64,000 nucleotides of DNA. It comes from Leptobrachium leishanense. Taxonomy: Eukaryota > Chordata > Amphibia > Anura > Megophryidae. Below, one piece after another: positions 40,641 to 52,114 of this stretch; the first letter of the stretch is position 1, and the number at the start of each line of letters is the position of its first letter. Under the pieces are notes generated by a model, which worked only from the letters and a program-made list of their open reading frames with translations, made no database searches and was not told the DNA's origin. Position numbers and translations under genes: made by a program. Location: NCBI GenBank assembly GCA_009667805.1, contig CM019067.1, positions 65,704,637 through 65,768,636 of the forward strand. The letters run 5' to 3'.

Positions 40641-40660
40641 GGAATTTAACCCTTCCTCAT

Positions 40661-40940
40661 TTAACCCCTTGCCGCCGCTGGACGTGCTATGCCATCCTTG
40701 CGGGGGTGGGCCTTTTAAAGACGCAGGTGTACTGGTACGACCCGCTGTCTTCAATGGGCCGCCCTGGCCCCACACCGCAGCCGGCACAGAGTGCCGTTGG
40801 CTGCAAACAGACTGCCTGATCTCAGGCCGTCCCTCTGCAGCCAATGACATGCATGGGCGGGTCAAATTAGAGGCACCTGTCAGCGAGGTGTACCTGTACA
40901 ACAGACCTGCAAATCCTGGGGACCAGCAACCGTAAACAAT
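40661..40940. mobile_element. piggyBac-type end, partial
   Basis: TTAA (40661-40664) followed by CCCCTTGCCGCCGCTGGACG, G/C-rich like the other piggyBac-type ends, and 'atggcatagcacgtcc'-like content. The other end was not found, so this is a fragment. Confidence 0.4.
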
Positions 40941-41247
40941 CCACACTCACTGATCCTAATATCTGAGGATTTCTGCTCTTGCCCTATTGCTGCCACGTGA
41001 GTATGACCACCTCTCGACATCATAATCTATAGCAGCAGCAAGTCTTGCATCAAAACCTTAGGCGTCAGTATATATATACAGTATATATCTATTAGGCAGG
41101 GTCAGACCATCACACAATTAATTAGTTACCCATTTGCCTAATCAGATACCAGGTTAGCAGGAATTGGTTTGCCAGGTTGTAGCAGAACATGTGCAAGTTA
41201 GATGCATAGCAGCAAAACCATCTGGCTCTATGCAATAAACCATTTGA

Positions 41248-42038
41248 GGAGTTATTCAGAAAGCACTGAAATTTCAGTGCTTTCTTGTTCGGCACACCGC
41301 TGCGATTCCACTTCGCCGACCCTATTCACTGCAGGGCAACGAACGTGGAGCCGCCGATCAGATCGCCGAACTGCAGAAAAAAACCAAAACAGAATTCTTC
41401 TATTCTTCTAAAAGGGGTTTAAAACAATGAAAATGTGTGTACGTAATAAAAAAGGCCTGTTACAGAATAGAAAGCCTTAAAATTTCACCTACAAAAAAAA
41501 AAATATCCAAACATTCCAAAAAATAAAGACCGTTTGCTGAAAAAGAAAAGATTGGATTAAAAGAAATATAAAAACGATAATATTTGTTTTTACATTGAAT
41601 CCTATAGGATTTGCCTGTTTAAATCTGTCAAACGGAATCACTGAAAATCAGGTAATTTCAGGGACACTTTGGCGTTCTGTGAATAGATTATGCTGGCGCT
41701 TTATAAATAAAGAATAATAATATTCTGCAGCTCTGTACAGTGGGCACAACATAGACAGGGTTACGATTGAATAACATTTTAAAGACCAGTATAGGAGGAA
41801 ACAAGGGCCCTATTCCCTTGGGAACTCACAATCTAGAAGATTAACCATTACTTCCATGGCACAATTTCACTGCTGCCAAGGATTGCCGTGATCTGCAACG
41901 TATTTCGCTGTCAATTCGCCAGTATTTGGCAAATTGACAGCTTTCTGAATAGACAAACTGCCACGAAATTGCACCGTATGCTGAAATTCACTGTTTGGTG
42001 CAATTCGGAGACATGTTCGGTGCTTTTTGAACAACCCC
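41248..42038. mobile_element. Harbinger-like element E4
   Basis: Ends GGAGTTATTCAGAAAGCACTG and CGGTGCTTTTTGAACAACCCC. Subterminal inverted blocks ('gccgatc...', 'caattcgccagtatttggcaaattgac') as in element D. Interrupted at about 41693-41840 by the 'ataaagaataataatattctgcagctctgtacag' repeat. Confidence 0.55.
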
Positions 42039-42182
42039 TCTAGAGATGTCAAATCCAGCAGGTAACCAGATAAAACTCGCCTACAAGTGAGGAAAGTGAA
42101 GCGTCATTTGGCTTTCTTATGTTAAAAACAGAATTTATACTTCCAAACATGCACCAGCAAGCTTATCATTGAGTGTATACAG

Positions 42183-42320
42183 GAGGGTCAGCAACCTTGG
42201 TCCTCCAGTTATTCTGGAATGACGTCCTGTATAATGCTTGGCCTCTAATATGGTCAGCTGAGCCTGCTTAGAAATGTAGCTCCAAAACATCTGGAGGAAC
42301 AAGGTTGCTGACCCCTGCTG
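42183..42320. mobile_element. hAT-type MITE
   Basis: Ends AGGGTCAGCAACCTTGGTCC and GGAACAAGGTTGCTGACCCC; about 25-bp inverted repeats. Same family as 30630-30757. TSD unclear. Confidence 0.65.
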
Positions 42321-42640
42321 TAGAGTGACCTTTTACGTGCTTTATTGTCTCTCTTCCCCCCCCCCCCCAATACTTTTTTACCTGGTTGGACAGTAATTCA
42401 AGATAACACACGAGTCAATGTATTTAGGCTCTTAAAGTGAAAGGTATGAGAGTATTAAAAACACATTCCCAGTGAAATGTAACCGTATGTTGACACTTTT
42501 TCAAAAATGTTTTGGGTGTCATCAACCATGAAGAGTGAACCTGCGTTTTCTATAGTTGTTGTGAATGAATGAAATAACTCAGTGAGGCTCAAATGCAAAA
42601 GGGCTCCCTCTGCTGGTCAAAAAGCGCTACTTAAATTATC

Positions 42641-43060
42641 ATCCATTATTTATATAGGGACACATATGCCGCAGCGCTTTACAAGATCCGTGTACAAGGG
42701 GTTGATTCATTAGACTACCACACATCGATGATGACCTGATTCAGGGGGTCCCTGTTCCCAAGGGAACTCACAATCTATGAGAAGCACAAGTATTTTGTAA
42801 GGTAGGCGCATCCATATCGTAGGTGTCTTGCCCAAGGACGCTTGCTGGTGGCGTCTGAGTGGGATCGAGCTAGCTTTCCATGATTGTAGATCGGCGACCT
42901 GGTGGTTAGGTTGAACCCACTTCTGGTTAAGTCGAGACTTGCTTCTCCACAGTTGTGTTAGAGGGATGTGCTGAATGGGATGTTGACTTGCTCTTCCACA
43001 GTCGAAGGATAAAGACGTTACCACTGGACTCCACAGCCGATATTGTGTGGTAGGCAAGTA
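42641..43060. repeat. Interspersed repeat, 'ccgcagcgctttacaa' family
   Basis: Starts ATTATTTATATAGGGACACATATG then CCGCAGCGCTTTACAAG; includes 'gttcccaagggaactcacaatct' and 'ggtgtcttgcccaaggacgc', the latter also at 46100. Non-coding. Confidence 0.5.
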
Positions 43061-43481
43061 TGTACCGTTATGAGCAAAGTCAGCGCTTCCTTCTGGTTAT
43101 TCCTTCATTATATGGAAAACAATTCGATAGGCCTTCAGCGTTGGTCTGAGTTGCAAGAGTGCCTCCAAGAGAAAAAATTCATACAAAGCATAGAGTAGTA
43201 AAGCTTAACATGCATGTATATGATGAAAATGAGAGCGTTTCACTCACACGATTCTTTGTCCTCAATCAAACACTCGATATGCAGGCCACTGGCAGCTTGG
43301 GTAGGGAATGCCAGATTTCCCTTCTTTGTTGATGGAGATGCAGGGCTTTGCAGAATCCTATAGTATAAGGGATCCCAGTGCCTGTCTGTAGCAAAGTTTG
43401 AGCAGGCTGGTGCTCTGGAAATGTAACCTCAGCAGCAGAGGAAAAAATGCTCACAGATATGATAAAACGTTTTATTCCTAA

Positions 43482-43907
43482 GGCTAGGGTCAGACGAAAG
43501 CAGTTTTAACGTGCGTTTAGACGCACGAAATCACGGCCGTGCTAGCAGCAAATGACGTCCAATGCCGGAGAACATACGATGAACGGCCGCACGAAAGTTC
43601 GTCCGCGCAACGCAAGTGGCAAACGAACGCATTTTTTCTAGAACGTCAAACCTCTAGTACGGACGTACAGAGTGCGCTGCGTCCGCTAGAGGCGTGTGTG
43701 CGTGATTGGGAGACGTCAGACGCTGCTAATGTACGGCTAGCATAATGTCCAGACACAAAAAGTGTTTTATTGATGATCCGTACAAAATCACGGACGAAAA
43801 GGCGCATCGTATGACCGCTATCGCGTATTCCGTGAAAAAATGCGTCCATTCGTTCGAACGCACTTTTTCACAGACAACGAGAAAAATGCGTTAGTCTGAC
43901 CCTAGCC
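43482..43907. mobile_element. Harbinger-like MITE H7 with empty-site partner
   Basis: Ends GGCTAGGGTCAGACGAAAGC and TTAGTCTGACCCTAGCC; TAA on both sides (43479-43481, 43908-43910). The other arm of the host palindrome (about 44055-44080) is uninterrupted and has one TAA in the same context (ttattcctaaatgaaatcg when inverted), which fixes both the ends and the 3-bp duplication. Confidence 0.92.
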
Positions 43908-43943
43908 TAAATGAATCGAATAAAATCTATCATAACAGCAGAG

Positions 43944-44039
43944 TACACCAAAACGCGTTTTGTGGTATGTCACCGCTTCCTCAGTCAGTGTGGACTGACC
44001 GAGGAAGCGGTGACATACCGCGAAACACATTTCGGTGTA
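43944..44039. ncRNA. Two back-to-back hammerhead-like motifs
   Basis: Minus copy (43944-43988): CTGAGGA, then AGCGGT...ACC and a mutated GAAA. Plus copy (43995-44039): CTGACCGAGGA, stem GCGGT/ACCGC, intact GAAAC, stem ACAC/GTGT, triplet GTA. Position 7 of the box is free in the hammerhead consensus, so CTGAGGA is allowed. Confidence 0.4.
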
Positions 44040-44698
44040 CTTTGCTGTTATGATCGATTTCATTTAGGAATAAAACGTTTTCTCACATCTGTGAGCGTTT
44101 TTGTTTCCATTTTTCCTCTGCTGCTGAGGTTACATTTCCAGAGCACCAGGCGCTGGGATCCCTCATACTATAGGATTCTGCAAAGCCCTGCATCTCCACC
44201 AACAAAGAAGGGAAATTCCCTACTCAAGCTGCCAGCGGCCTGCATATCAAGTGAAACTGTTTCATTTTCATCATATACATGCATGTTAAGCTTTACTACT
44301 CTATGCTTTGTATGAATTTTTTCTCTTGGCACTCTTGCAACTCAGACCAACGCTGAAGGCCTATCGAATTGTTTTCCATATAATGAAGGAATTACCAGCA
44401 GGAAGCGCTGACTTTGCTCATATGAGACTTTGAGTGGTTTGGGATATACCACTACTTGTGAGCATTACCAGCTTCTGTATTCTGCTCACTTTATTGAATT
44501 ACACAATCCGCATTGCAGCTCTGCACTTATGCACTTCTTACAATACAAATGGACTGATTTTAACTTCTATTTTATGCGCACAATCTCATGTGTTTTGTGA
44601 CTTGCACAGTGAATTTTAACAATGTTAATCATTATCCATAGAATCAACTACTCTAGTTGCGCTATCACTTGCTAAACACTGCACAGATGCACTTTTAA

Positions 44699-45783
44699 CC
44701 CCTTAAGGACCGCTGACGTACTATGTACGTCCTGCCCACAGGTCTCCCTTAGACCCGCGGACGTACATAGTACGTCAGCGGCGCCTAACCCCCCCTCCGC
44801 CGGATACTTACCTCCCTTGCAGATTTGGCAGGGAGGAAACCTGCCCTCCTGATTTACATGGGACGGCGAGCACGATGACGTCACCACGCTGCGTGGTGAC
44901 ATCATCAGCAGGTGACGTCATCCTTCGGAGCCCTCTATCTCCCCAACCATTGAAGATAGAGAGATGCAAGTTGCACCGCTGGAAAGCGGGGGAATCTCCC
45001 CTTTTCAGCGGAGTACTGCATTAACGGTTTCGCTGCCGGATCGCGATTCGGCAAAATTTGCACTGAATTGCGATTCAAACCAGGAGGGGGCTGACATCAG
45101 CCAAGCCTCCAGGTCACCCCCCACCCACTGACATCCTCACCATATGTGTGAGTATGTCAGTGGGCCAGTTAACCCCCTAGCTGCCATGAGGAGATAGGGG
45201 GATCGTTTGGATCCCTTTTATCTCCTGATCATGGCCTTTCCAATGATACCAAACATGACCAGGTTTGGTGTAAAAATAAAACTTTAAAAAAACAAATAGA
45301 ATTTAAAAAAATGTTTTTTTTTTCTTAAAAAAAAATTTGGGGGGTTTAGGACCTGGCCTGTCATCTAAAAATAATTAGCAAAAAACAGAATGAGTGCAGC
45401 GCACATAGGTGAACTGGCTCAGCAGTGAAGGGGTTAAAAAGTAAAAATTAGGTATTTCTATTCTCGGGACAAAATTTTGAAACTATTTAGCCAGGGTCTT
45501 TTTTGGTGGTTGTAGATTTTGGGGATTAAATTACAAAAAAGAATGTTTTTACCATTTTATCATCATATTTCATATTTTTTTTATAGTAAATTATTCGATA
45601 TGATGGAAATAATGGTATTTTTAGAAAGTCCATTTAATGGCGGAAAAAACGGTGTATAATATGTGTGGGTTGAATAAACAAGTAAGAGGAAAATTTGACC
45701 TAAACATGAACAGCGCAGAAACGTAAAAACAGCAGCGGTCACTAAAGGGCGGATTTGTGTAAAACCGCCCGGTCACTAAGGGG
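44699..45783. mobile_element. piggyBac-type MITE B (1085 bp)
   Basis: TTAA at 44695-44698 and 45784-45787; ends CCCCTTAAGGACCGCTGACG and CCGCCCGGTCACTAAGGGG. Contains an ACGTAC palindrome near the left end (ctatgtacgtcc / ggacgtacatag) and the CACGCTGCGTGGTGACATCATC hairpin. Inverted with respect to copy A at 9341-10380. Confidence 0.88.
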
Positions 45784-45787
45784 TTAA

Positions 45788-47758
45788 ACGAATCTGTTTA
45801 TGCTGCACATATTTTGCTAAATTTGCACATTAGCTTGCAAGGTTTGCACATCTAAGATTGTAAGTGGATACACTTGATGTTATGTATTGCTACTACCTAA
45901 CAATGCTGCTATAACTAATCTTACAGGGATTTGTTTGACATTTGTTGTTTTACCATTTCTATATATTGCACTTTATGCAACTTCGTTTGCTGCTTGATAC
46001 TACGGTGTTTTATCACTGCTGCCAGAAATAGCATTTCCTCTCATGGCGCCACCTGGTGGCTCTTTATAAGTACAGACTTTCCCTTTAAGTATGTACCATT
46101 AGGTGTCTTGTCCAAGGACACTTACTGGAGAGGTGCTCTGGCTGGGATTCAAACCTGGGTCTCCATGGTTATAGAGCAGTGTACATTACAGTTTGGATTC
46201 TGTGGTTCCTTGGAGGAATAACAGAACTCAGAGCTTTTCAACTGTTCAACACGTTGGCTGTCATGTCCATTCTGAAGTCCAATAAGCACTATTCCTGTGC
46301 AATTGCTCCTGAATGAGACCAGATCAAGTATACTCAATCTTGGGGCACTTGCAGGTGCTTTTGAATCTCCAGTGTACTCCCTGGTAGTGATGGGGTTAAA
46401 ACAAATCTATACTTGACTGTTCCTGTTTATACAGTTGTGTGAAGTGACAAGGGTAGATATTTATACTTGAATGAAGGTCATTGAGTTTCCTGCTTGAGGT
46501 TAAAGAGGAGAACGTTTCTTGCCAAGTAAACGGCTAATTTTCCTCCGGACTCTATCGCATTGTTTTCCAACATCCAATACAATCATTTAGACTTGGCTTT
46601 CCTTTTTAATGGCTGTGCTCATCTTTAAATGGCAGTCGTTAGCGAGGATTGATTATGCAATTGATCATTCGAAGCCGTGTTATTCAGTGTAAGAGAAGGG
46701 GCGTAAAATGAAGTAAAATCCTATTAAGTGTCTGTGATAATAGAAAGTAAGTCACATACTCAGATGAGTCACGCAGGGATAAACGTCGGCTTTTAAAGAC
46801 AATTCCACAGCGAAGCACAGCACTGGTACGTTGGGCTAAGTGGTGAATCAACAGTAAACTAAAAGGTATTGTAAATTTAAAGCTAAAGCAGCTGGAGCAA
46901 GTTTTGTGTAAGTGCTATGCTCTGTGCCTGAGGTTACAGGAGACAGCCACACAGTGTTGGGGAAAATGCAACAGATAGGCAGGAAAATTCGCTAAAATGC
47001 AGGCCATGCGTCCACCTTGCTGTGCACAGCTCTACAAAGCACGAGCCTCCTATGGAGGCATGCGTTATGTAGACCTGTCTGACGTCCATCAATGGTGTGC
47101 ACAGTCTGAGTGGAGGGCAGTCCTGTAGGAAAACCCCCAGCTCAGCTGTCCCATCCTGCGGCATGTCGCAGTTACTTGGTGGGCAGAAAATTTCAAAATT
47201 TTGAATTATGTCAGAAAAACAAACAGAAAAGGCTGACACATAAACTAAGCAATTCCATTTCAAATCAGCATAACTTGTTCAGGGCATGACATGTTCACTT
47301 TAAGGGGTATGTGTTCATGCAACTCCACCTAAATTCTGGACTATCAATTTTCGGTAAGCAGGTGAGCACCAGGACAAGACTGAAAGGGATACATGGCTCC
47401 CAACTGTCCCTGTTTAAGGGCTGTCTCGATTTCGTCGTTCTGTACGGCCATCCCTTGTACTCATTTGTCTCACATTACTTTGAGGTGGCTGGAATTCTAA
47501 AATGATCAATCCGGCAATGAGTACGGACCCTATGACCAAGCAGCTGGACATAGTGCAGCGCTTCAACCGCTTGACCCCCTCCTCTACACAGTTGGATAAC
47601 ACAGAAAAGTATGCAGTGCATGCTGTCAGCTGGATAATCAATGACCCTCAAAGCAAGCCACTATCTGGGGTGAGTAATGTCACCAAGTGAGAAAGCGTTT
47701 TGTGAGGATCTTGAACGAGCAACGGCACTGGTGGCTTGCTCTACGATGGGGCAGCTCA
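45788..47758. other. Intergenic, mostly unrecognised
   Basis: About 2 kb. 46095-46175 has 'ggtgtcttgtccaaggacacttactgg' followed by a B-box-like 'gggattcaaacctgggtctcc', suggesting a tRNA-related SINE fragment. Nothing else recognised. Confidence 0.35.
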
Positions 47759-48354
47759 GAGGCTCATTCAGTTGCTCAGCTGCTGCAAGTGCCTGCTGCA
47801 AGTGCTAAATTAGCAACTTGCCACTGAACGCCGTTCTGCAGCTCAGCGCTTCTAACTTAGCACTTGCAGCCAGAGCCGCGATCAGTTCCTCAGCAGCTGC
47901 TGAATTGCTGCAGCAGTGTCACTGAACGCTTTTGGATGCGAATTTCGAAGCAAAATGGCCGAAGATTTCTTAATGAATGCTGTAGTTTCTGCAATATCCG
48001 CAGTTTTATTAGCAGAAACTGAGACTAAGGCCAACTTTGAAATAACTACGAATGAGATGCAGATGTCGTTATCCGAAGAACATTTTCAAAGCAATTTATC
48101 CTTATCTTTGCAACAATTCGATCAACAGCCTACTGCTGCAATCCCTGATAAAACGAGGAAACAGTGCCTCGTTATTCAGATTGTTTTTCGTTCACACTTT
48201 TGTATGACTCGGACAACAGTTAAGGTATATACTGTATGATAAAGAAAAGCAGTCAGCACAATTCCGTTTTATATGCACACACCACAAATTATAGCTTTTA
48301 TTGAATAAACGTAATGTTTACTTCTGAAACAAAATCTAATTGAATTGTAATATA

Positions 48355-49576
48355 CACTATATTGCCAAAAGTATTTGCTCACCTGCCTTGACTCGCATAT
48401 GAACTTAAGTGACATCCCATTCCTAATCCATAGGGTTCAATTCTGACGTCGGTCCACCCTTTGCAGCTATAACAGCTTCAACTCTTCTGGGAAGGCTGTC
48501 CACAAGGTTTAGGAGTGTGTTTATGGGAATTTTTGACCATTCTTCCAGAAGCACATTTGTGAGGTCACACACTGATGTTGGACGAGAAGGCCTGGCTCTC
48601 AGTCTCCGCTCTAATTCATCCCAAAGGTGTTCTACGGGTTGAGGTCAGGACTCTGTGCAGGCCAGTCAAGTCCATCCACACCAGACTCTGTAATCCATGT
48701 CTTCATGGACCTTGCTTTGTGCACTGGTGCACAGTCATGTTGGAAGAGGAAGGGGCCATCTCCAAACTGTTCCCACAAAGTTGGGAGCATGGAATTGTCC
48801 AAAATGTCTAGGTATGCTGAAGCATTCAGAGTTCCTTTCACTGGAACTAAGGAGCTAAGCCCAGCTCCTGAAAAATGACCCCACACCATAATCTCCCCTC
48901 CACCAAATTTTACACTTGGCACAATGCAGTCAGACAAATACCGTTCTCCTGGCAACCGCCGAACCCAGACTCGTCCGTCTGATTGCCAGATGGAGAAGCA
49001 CGATTTGTCACTCCAGAGAACGCGTCTCCACTGCTCTAGAGTCCAGTGGCGGCAGGCTTTACACCACTGCATCCGACGCTTTGCATTGCACTTGGTGATG
49101 TATGGCTTGGATGCAGCTGCTCGGCCATGGAAACCCATTCCATGAAGCTCTCTGCGCACTGTTCTTGAGCTAATTTGAAGGCCACATGAAGTTTGGAGGT
49201 CTTTAGCGATTGACTCTGCAGAAAGTTGGCAACCTCTTCGCACTATGTGCCTCAGCATCCACTGACCCCGCTCAGTCAGTTTACGTGGCCTACCACTTCG
49301 TGGCCGAGTTGCTGTCATTCCCAAACACTTCCACGTTCTTATAATACAGCTGACAGTTGACTGTGGAATATTTAGGAGCGAGGAAATTTCACCACTGGAT
49401 TTGTTGCACAGGTGGCATCCTATCACAGTTCCATGCTGGAATTCACTGAGCTCCTGAGAGCGACCCAGTCTGCATGCCTAGGTGCTTCATTTTATACACC
49501 TGTGGCAATGGAAGTGATTGGAACACCTGATTCTGATTATTTGGATGGGTGAGTGAATACTTTTGGCAATATAGTG
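48355..49576 (-). mobile_element. Tc1/mariner element 2 (1222 bp)
   Basis: Inverted ends CACTATATTGCCAAAAGTATTTG and AATACTTTTGGCAATATAGTG, TA at 48353-48354 and 49577-49578. Family distinct from element 1 (shorter ends, other transposase). Confidence 0.93.
48423..49426 (-). pseudogene. Tc1 transposase, truncated by a 1-bp frameshift
   Basis: Two helix-turn-helix motifs (residues about 1-100; [29 protein letters not shown] hook), then DDE domain: VLWSDKSCF (first Asp), [12 protein letters not shown] (second Asp) and the Glu 34 residues later just past DLNP. A deleted base in the CCC codon of that motif makes a stop at once (DLNP then TAG), so the catalytic Glu and about 65 C-terminal residues are out of frame down to a stop at 48423-48425. 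The start may be earlier than the Met used here, in the part upstream of [11 protein letters not shown]. Confidence 0.88.
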
Positions 49577-50159
49577 TATGTCTATGTGCAGGGGTAAATA
49601 ATAAATATTTTGTGCTTTGGTGAACAAAAACCTCAAAATTGCCCTGCTGAATTGTTACTTGCTCCATGGTGGCGGCCATCTTTAGTACGTCACACTCAGC
49701 TACTCGCACCCCCTCTCCGGCTCGCTGCAAGTGCTAAGTTAGCAGTGCTGAGCGGCAGAATGGCGTTCAGTGGCAAGTTGCTAACTTAGCACTTGCAGCA
49801 GCTGAGCAACTGAACGCGCCTCAGGTGGAGAGGTGCTGCGGGGTCAGCAGAGTGTGACGTAGGAAAGATGGCCGCCTCCACGGAGCAAATAATCCAATAA
49901 GGAAATGTTCAGTTTGAAGTTTTGGTGGAGCAAACCACCAAATATTTATTGGAACATGGTAAACATTAACACTAAAGTGGTAATAAAATGGACAAAAGTG
50001 GATTTTGCAGAAACGGCACCTTTCATTAAGCAATCTTCTGCCCTTTTGCTTCCATATTCAAAGCCAAAGCGGCGTGAGACTGCTGCAGCAAGCTGAACTG
50101 CTGCAATGGAACAATTCAGAAGCTGCTGAGGAACTGAACGCGCCTCATGTCTCAAGGTT

Positions 50160-50663
50160 TTAGCTCGATTGTGTCATTACAGGGACAACTGCTCCATATG
50201 CCAAATCAGCCTGCTACACCCAGAGCGGGCGGCCAGTGCTGAAATTCCAAGGATGTCATCCTTGCATGAGAGGTGCAGCAACCCTCAGCAATCATTTCGG
50301 CCTCGTCAGGAGGGTATAGCTGACATCCCTCTAGGTACATCGAGCAAGGGGTCCACGTCTGGCACCAAATCACATGTACATGTGACTTAAAATTCTTCCT
50401 CTCCAGCTTCACTCTCCCCATCTTTAAATCTCTCTCTCTCGCTTTATCCCTTTACTTTCTGTATGTTTTTCTCTCTCCACCCTATCCATGTCTCAGTCAC
50501 CCTCCTCTATTGCTCCCTTTCTTTGCCTCCAGCTCCCCCTCTTGTTCTTCGTCTCCATCACTCAATCCATTTTCACCTGTCTTGCTTCTTTCTCTGTATG
50601 ATGGTTCTGTATCCCCGGCGCCACCTACTGGTTTCTTAAAATTAAAAGATAAATTGTATAGGG
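50160..50663. other. Intergenic, pyrimidine-rich
   Basis: CT-rich low complexity at 50390-50600; no gene recognised. Confidence 0.3.
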
Positions 50664-50848
50664 CAGTTGTTCTAAACCGTGGTCCTCAAGTAGCCCCAAC
50701 AGGTCAGGTTTTCCAGATAGCTGGCGTACAGCACAGGTGATCTGATTTATTGCTCAGTGATTGGAGGATTCAGTCTGCATTTCCCCCAAGGTGATCCTTA
50801 AAACCTGGGCTGTTGGGGGGACTTGAGGACCGTGGTTGGAAACCACTG
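50664..50848. mobile_element. hAT/Charlie-type MITE (185 bp)
   Basis: Ends CAGTTGTTCTAAACCGTGGTCC and ACCGTGGTTGGAAACCACTG; 8-bp flanks gtataggg (50656-50663) and gtataggt (50849-50856), 7 of 8 equal. CAGNGGTTCT-type ends are typical of Charlie hAT elements. Confidence 0.85.
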
Positions 50849-51350
50849 GTATAGGTAATTAAAAAAAGTAAAAGGTGAATGCTGTTCAGTCTTTGAATCA
50901 GCTGTTTCCCTCCTCCACTTGGATCAAGTCTGAAGTTAGTGTGGTGAGGTCAGCGCTTCCTCCAAAGTTTCCCTCGGATCTTTGACTTCACTCAGTCATC
51001 CCTCTCTTATGGCAATGCTTGTGCCTCAGAATAAAGCAAAAAAGCAACGTGGTACAGCTTGCGCGGATAATGTATTCTGTGCGGATAATATAGCCTGTTC
51101 TTTGTCTTGCTTTCCTGTTTTACTCTCTTTGTGAGAAGGCGTGTGACTGTTTAAAGGGAAGAAGGGTAATGGCAGAGAGACCATGCTTGCTTCGCATACC
51201 TCACTACTGTCATTCTGTATTACTGTAAAGAATTCTACAAGGATAGCGCTACAAGAGATTGTCCCTGTCCGCAAAGCTGTCAGTCGGCACTGATCATCCT
51301 TCTACGATTCAGGATGGAGACCGTTTAGGTACTGTGACTACTCACGCTAA

Positions 51351-51642
51351 GGCTGGGGTCAGACGAGTGCACTTTTTGCGTCCATCTGACCGCACTGTTT
51401 TCGGTCCGACATAGCTTTTCAAAGGAGTCACTAGAGAACAACACACGAAGCATGTGCGCACTTTTTCATGCCCGCGCAACGCATGTTGCAACAGACGCCA
51501 AATTGGCATCTACGTGAAAAAGCTACACAGACGTAGAGAAACCTGCATAGTTTTTTTTTCTGATACAATGTAACCACAATCTCATCCGTTATGAAGTTCA
51601 TCCGTTACTGTGCGCAATCAGTGCGCTCGTCTGACCCCAGCC
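51351..51642. mobile_element. Harbinger-like MITE H8
   Basis: Ends GGCTGGGGTCAGACGAGTGC and GCGCTCGTCTGACCCCAGCC, almost perfect; flanks TAA (51348-51350) and TTA (51643-51645). Confidence 0.82.
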
Positions 51643-51645
51643 TTA

Positions 51646-52106
51646 AAGTGGTCGTCCAACCAAGATGGTGCAAAAGGGCACACTGCACAACTGTCAACAA
51701 GGTAAGACAGAACCTGTGACGAAATCCGCTACTCAGCATGAGTAGATTTTCCATTAACTCCGTCCTTGCCTGGGAGCACTGTGGGGTAGCGTGCCAGCCG
51801 AGGTGTCAGCCCTGGATGCAGTGAAGGCAGCTACTCAGAATAAGCCGATCTGCTGGATGAAGCCAGTAATGCCGCTATTAAGAGTGCAACAATTCGCTGC
51901 TTGTCTCTGCCTGGATCTGAGGATTTTGAGGCTCTGTGAGAATAGCCCTTTATCCCTCCCCAGTCACTAGTCGAAACAAAAGGAAAATCAGAGTGTATTT
52001 TGAATGGGAACATACAAGGCTTATATACAATTGCAACATTTGATAACAGAGCTTGCCATTGTTCTTTACCCGGACCCTCTAGACTTTGCAGCGCCTGGCT
52101 GTCCCA
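51646..52106. other. Intergenic, no feature seen
   Basis: No gene or repeat ends recognised. The hAT MITE that follows is inserted in it, and the same unrecognised sequence seems to continue at 52694-53305. Confidence 0.3.
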
Positions 52107-52114
52107 CATGTACT

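Larger units (their letters stand above)
43070..44415. mobile_element. Penelope-like palindrome hosting MITE H7
   Basis: Left arm 43070-43481 + 43908-43990 and right arm 43990-44415 are inverted copies (agcgctgactttgctcat..., ccttcagcgttggtctgag, aaagcatagagtagtaaagc). Back-to-back hammerhead-like motifs lie at the centre (43944-43988 minus, 43995-44039 plus). No RT. Confidence 0.7.
47759..50152. mobile_element. DNA transposon-like unit with GAGGCTCATTCAGTTGCTCAG ends
   Basis: Left end GAGGCTCATTCAGTTGCTCA then GCTGCTGCAAGTGC; inverted copies end at about 49823 and again at about 50150 (CAACTGAACGCGCCTC). The internal block 'gcaaaatggccgaagatttcttaatgaa' (47950) recurs inverted at 50010-50060. 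An open frame of 107 codons at 47916-48239 (MAEDFLMNAVVSAISAVLLAE) could be a transposase N-terminus, unrecognised. It is interrupted by Tc1 element 2. Confidence 0.5.

Noticed and set aside
46140..46175. Possible tRNA gene (gggattcaaacctgggtctcc)
   Set aside because: Only a B-box-like stretch; no cloverleaf, anticodon arm or acceptor stem can be folded. More likely a SINE fragment.
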